Shown: positions 33,235-33,795 of the stretch, one piece after another | Position numbering within the stretch: position 1 is the stretch's first letter | Layout: the number at the start of each line of letters is the position of its first letter | Assembly (NCBI GenBank): GCA_002692855.1 | Contig: NZMJ01000012.1 | Location: 96,710 to 130,504 of the forward strand | Direction of reading: 5' to 3' | DNA: 33,795 nt | Source of the DNA: Maricaulis sp. | GTDB taxonomy: Bacteria > Pseudomonadota > Alphaproteobacteria > Caulobacterales > Maricaulaceae | The notes under the pieces: model-generated | Database searches by the model: none | The model's input: the letters and a program-made list of their open reading frames with translations, nothing else | Told to the model about the DNA's origin: nothing | Translations under genes and position numbers: made by a program

Positions 33235-33771
33235 GCCCGCCGACCTCATGCCGCCCCGCCGCCCAAAAAGGACGGCCCGCGAATAAATCAGGACATCCGC
33301 TCTGCGCGGGTGCTCCTCATCGATGAACATGGCGAAAAACAGGGCGTCATGCCCGTGGAAGCCGCGCTCGAAGCCGCCCAGGAGGCGAGCCTCGACCTCG
33401 TGGAGGTTTCGCCCAACGCCGATCCGCCCGTCTGCAAGATCCTCGACTACGGAAAGCTCAAATACCAGGAGCAGAAGAAGAAGACCGAGGCGCGAAAGAA
33501 GCAGAAGACCGTCGAGATCAAAGAGATCAAGATGCGGCCCAACATCGACACCCATGACTACGAGGTGAAGTCGAGGGCCATGCGGCGCTTCTTCGAGGAA
33601 GGCGACAAGGTCAAGGTGACCCTGCGCTTTCGCGGACGCGAAATGGCCCACCAGGATCGTGGTGTATCGCTGCTCGACCGGGTGAAGGAGGATTTCTCCG
33701 ACGTCGCCAAGGTCGAATTCGCGCCCAAGCTCGAAGGTCGGCAGATGATCATGGTGCTCGCACCGCGTTGA
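33232..33771 (+). CDS. infC: Translation initiation factor IF-3
   Basis: 179 residues if translated from the ATA at 33232, almost the same as Escherichia coli IF-3 (180). The N-terminal domain includes [19 protein letters not shown] and [17 protein letters not shown], then a Lys-rich linker helix ([18 protein letters not shown]). The C-terminal domain covers [36 protein letters not shown] and the ending [13 protein letters not shown]-3 binds the 30S subunit and discriminates against non-canonical start codons, which is why its own rare start is self-limiting. A canonical start at GTG 33310 would give 153 residues lacking 26 conserved ones. rpmI and rplT would be expected just beyond the window. 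Confidence 0.95.
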   Translation: MARRPHAAPPPKKDGPRINQDIRSARVLLIDEHGEKQGVMPVEAALEAAQEASLDLVEVSPNADPPVCKILDYGKLKYQEQKKKTEARKKQKTVEIKEIKMRPNIDTHDYEVKSRAMRRFFEEGDKVKVTLRFRGREMAHQDRGVSLLDRVKEDFSDVAKVEFAPKLEGRQMIMVLAPR

Positions 33772-33795
33772 ACTCTAAGCTGCTGATTTAAAATC

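Overview
This is a GC-rich, densely coded chromosomal window from an alphaproteobacterium. The affiliation is inferred from the SDHAF4/DUF1674 protein, the NDUFA9-like complex I-associated protein and the general gene style. A Caulobacterales/Maricaulales-type (hyphomonad-like) host is my best guess, but no rRNA marker is present to prove it. I see no phage, insertion sequence, integrase or CRISPR array. The content is core and housekeeping genes with a few small specialised modules.

Layout. 1-2305: the 5' end of an rsmB-like rRNA methyltransferase gene (minus strand), a divergent DUF1674 gene, a secreted Tyr/Gly/Cys-rich protein of unknown function, and pyrF. 2403-6246: a short-chain dehydrogenase, a small membrane protein, a nested palindromic repeat, a secreted alpha/beta hydrolase, and a divergent SdpR/SdpI-type repressor and membrane-protein pair with a clear operator-like palindrome between them. 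6317-11345: argG, a small membrane protein, a secreted TPR/beta-propeller protein, a hotdog thioesterase, an extended-SDR reductase and a LapA-domain protein. 11368-16105 (minus): the three-gene N-acetylglutaminylglutamine amide (NAGGN) compatible-solute cluster, comprising an M42-family peptidase, a GNAT/ATP-grasp synthetase and an AsnO-type amidotransferase, with overlapping or touching reading frames. 16576-22464: a RhlE-like DEAD-box helicase with a TTG start and a leader stem-loop, a secreted VWA-domain protein whose Shine-Dalgarno lies in a perfect hairpin, a MltF-type lytic transglycosylase, and a zinc-ribbon methyltransferase. 22591-24285: tRNA-Leu(CAG), then a small unknown gene translationally coupled to a 412-aa protein carrying a proteasome-like Ntn-hydrolase N-terminal signature. 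24475-30752: an NDUFA9-like protein, uppP, a CDF metal transporter, a GST, queG, mtgA and a TPR protein. 30995-33771: two glycosyltransferases and infC, which appears to start at an ATA codon.

How the genes relate. Cell-envelope synthesis recurs: uppP, mtgA, mltF, and GT4/GT9 glycosyltransferases that probably act on LPS or other surface glycans. The NAGGN trio suggests osmotic-stress tolerance. The most unusual item is the Ntn-hydrolase-like protein at 23047-24285 with its overlapping small partner. The other notable points are translational-control features: the infC rare start, the SD-sequestering hairpin before the VWA gene, and the helicase leader stem-loop. All assignments come from reading the sequence; no database search was run.
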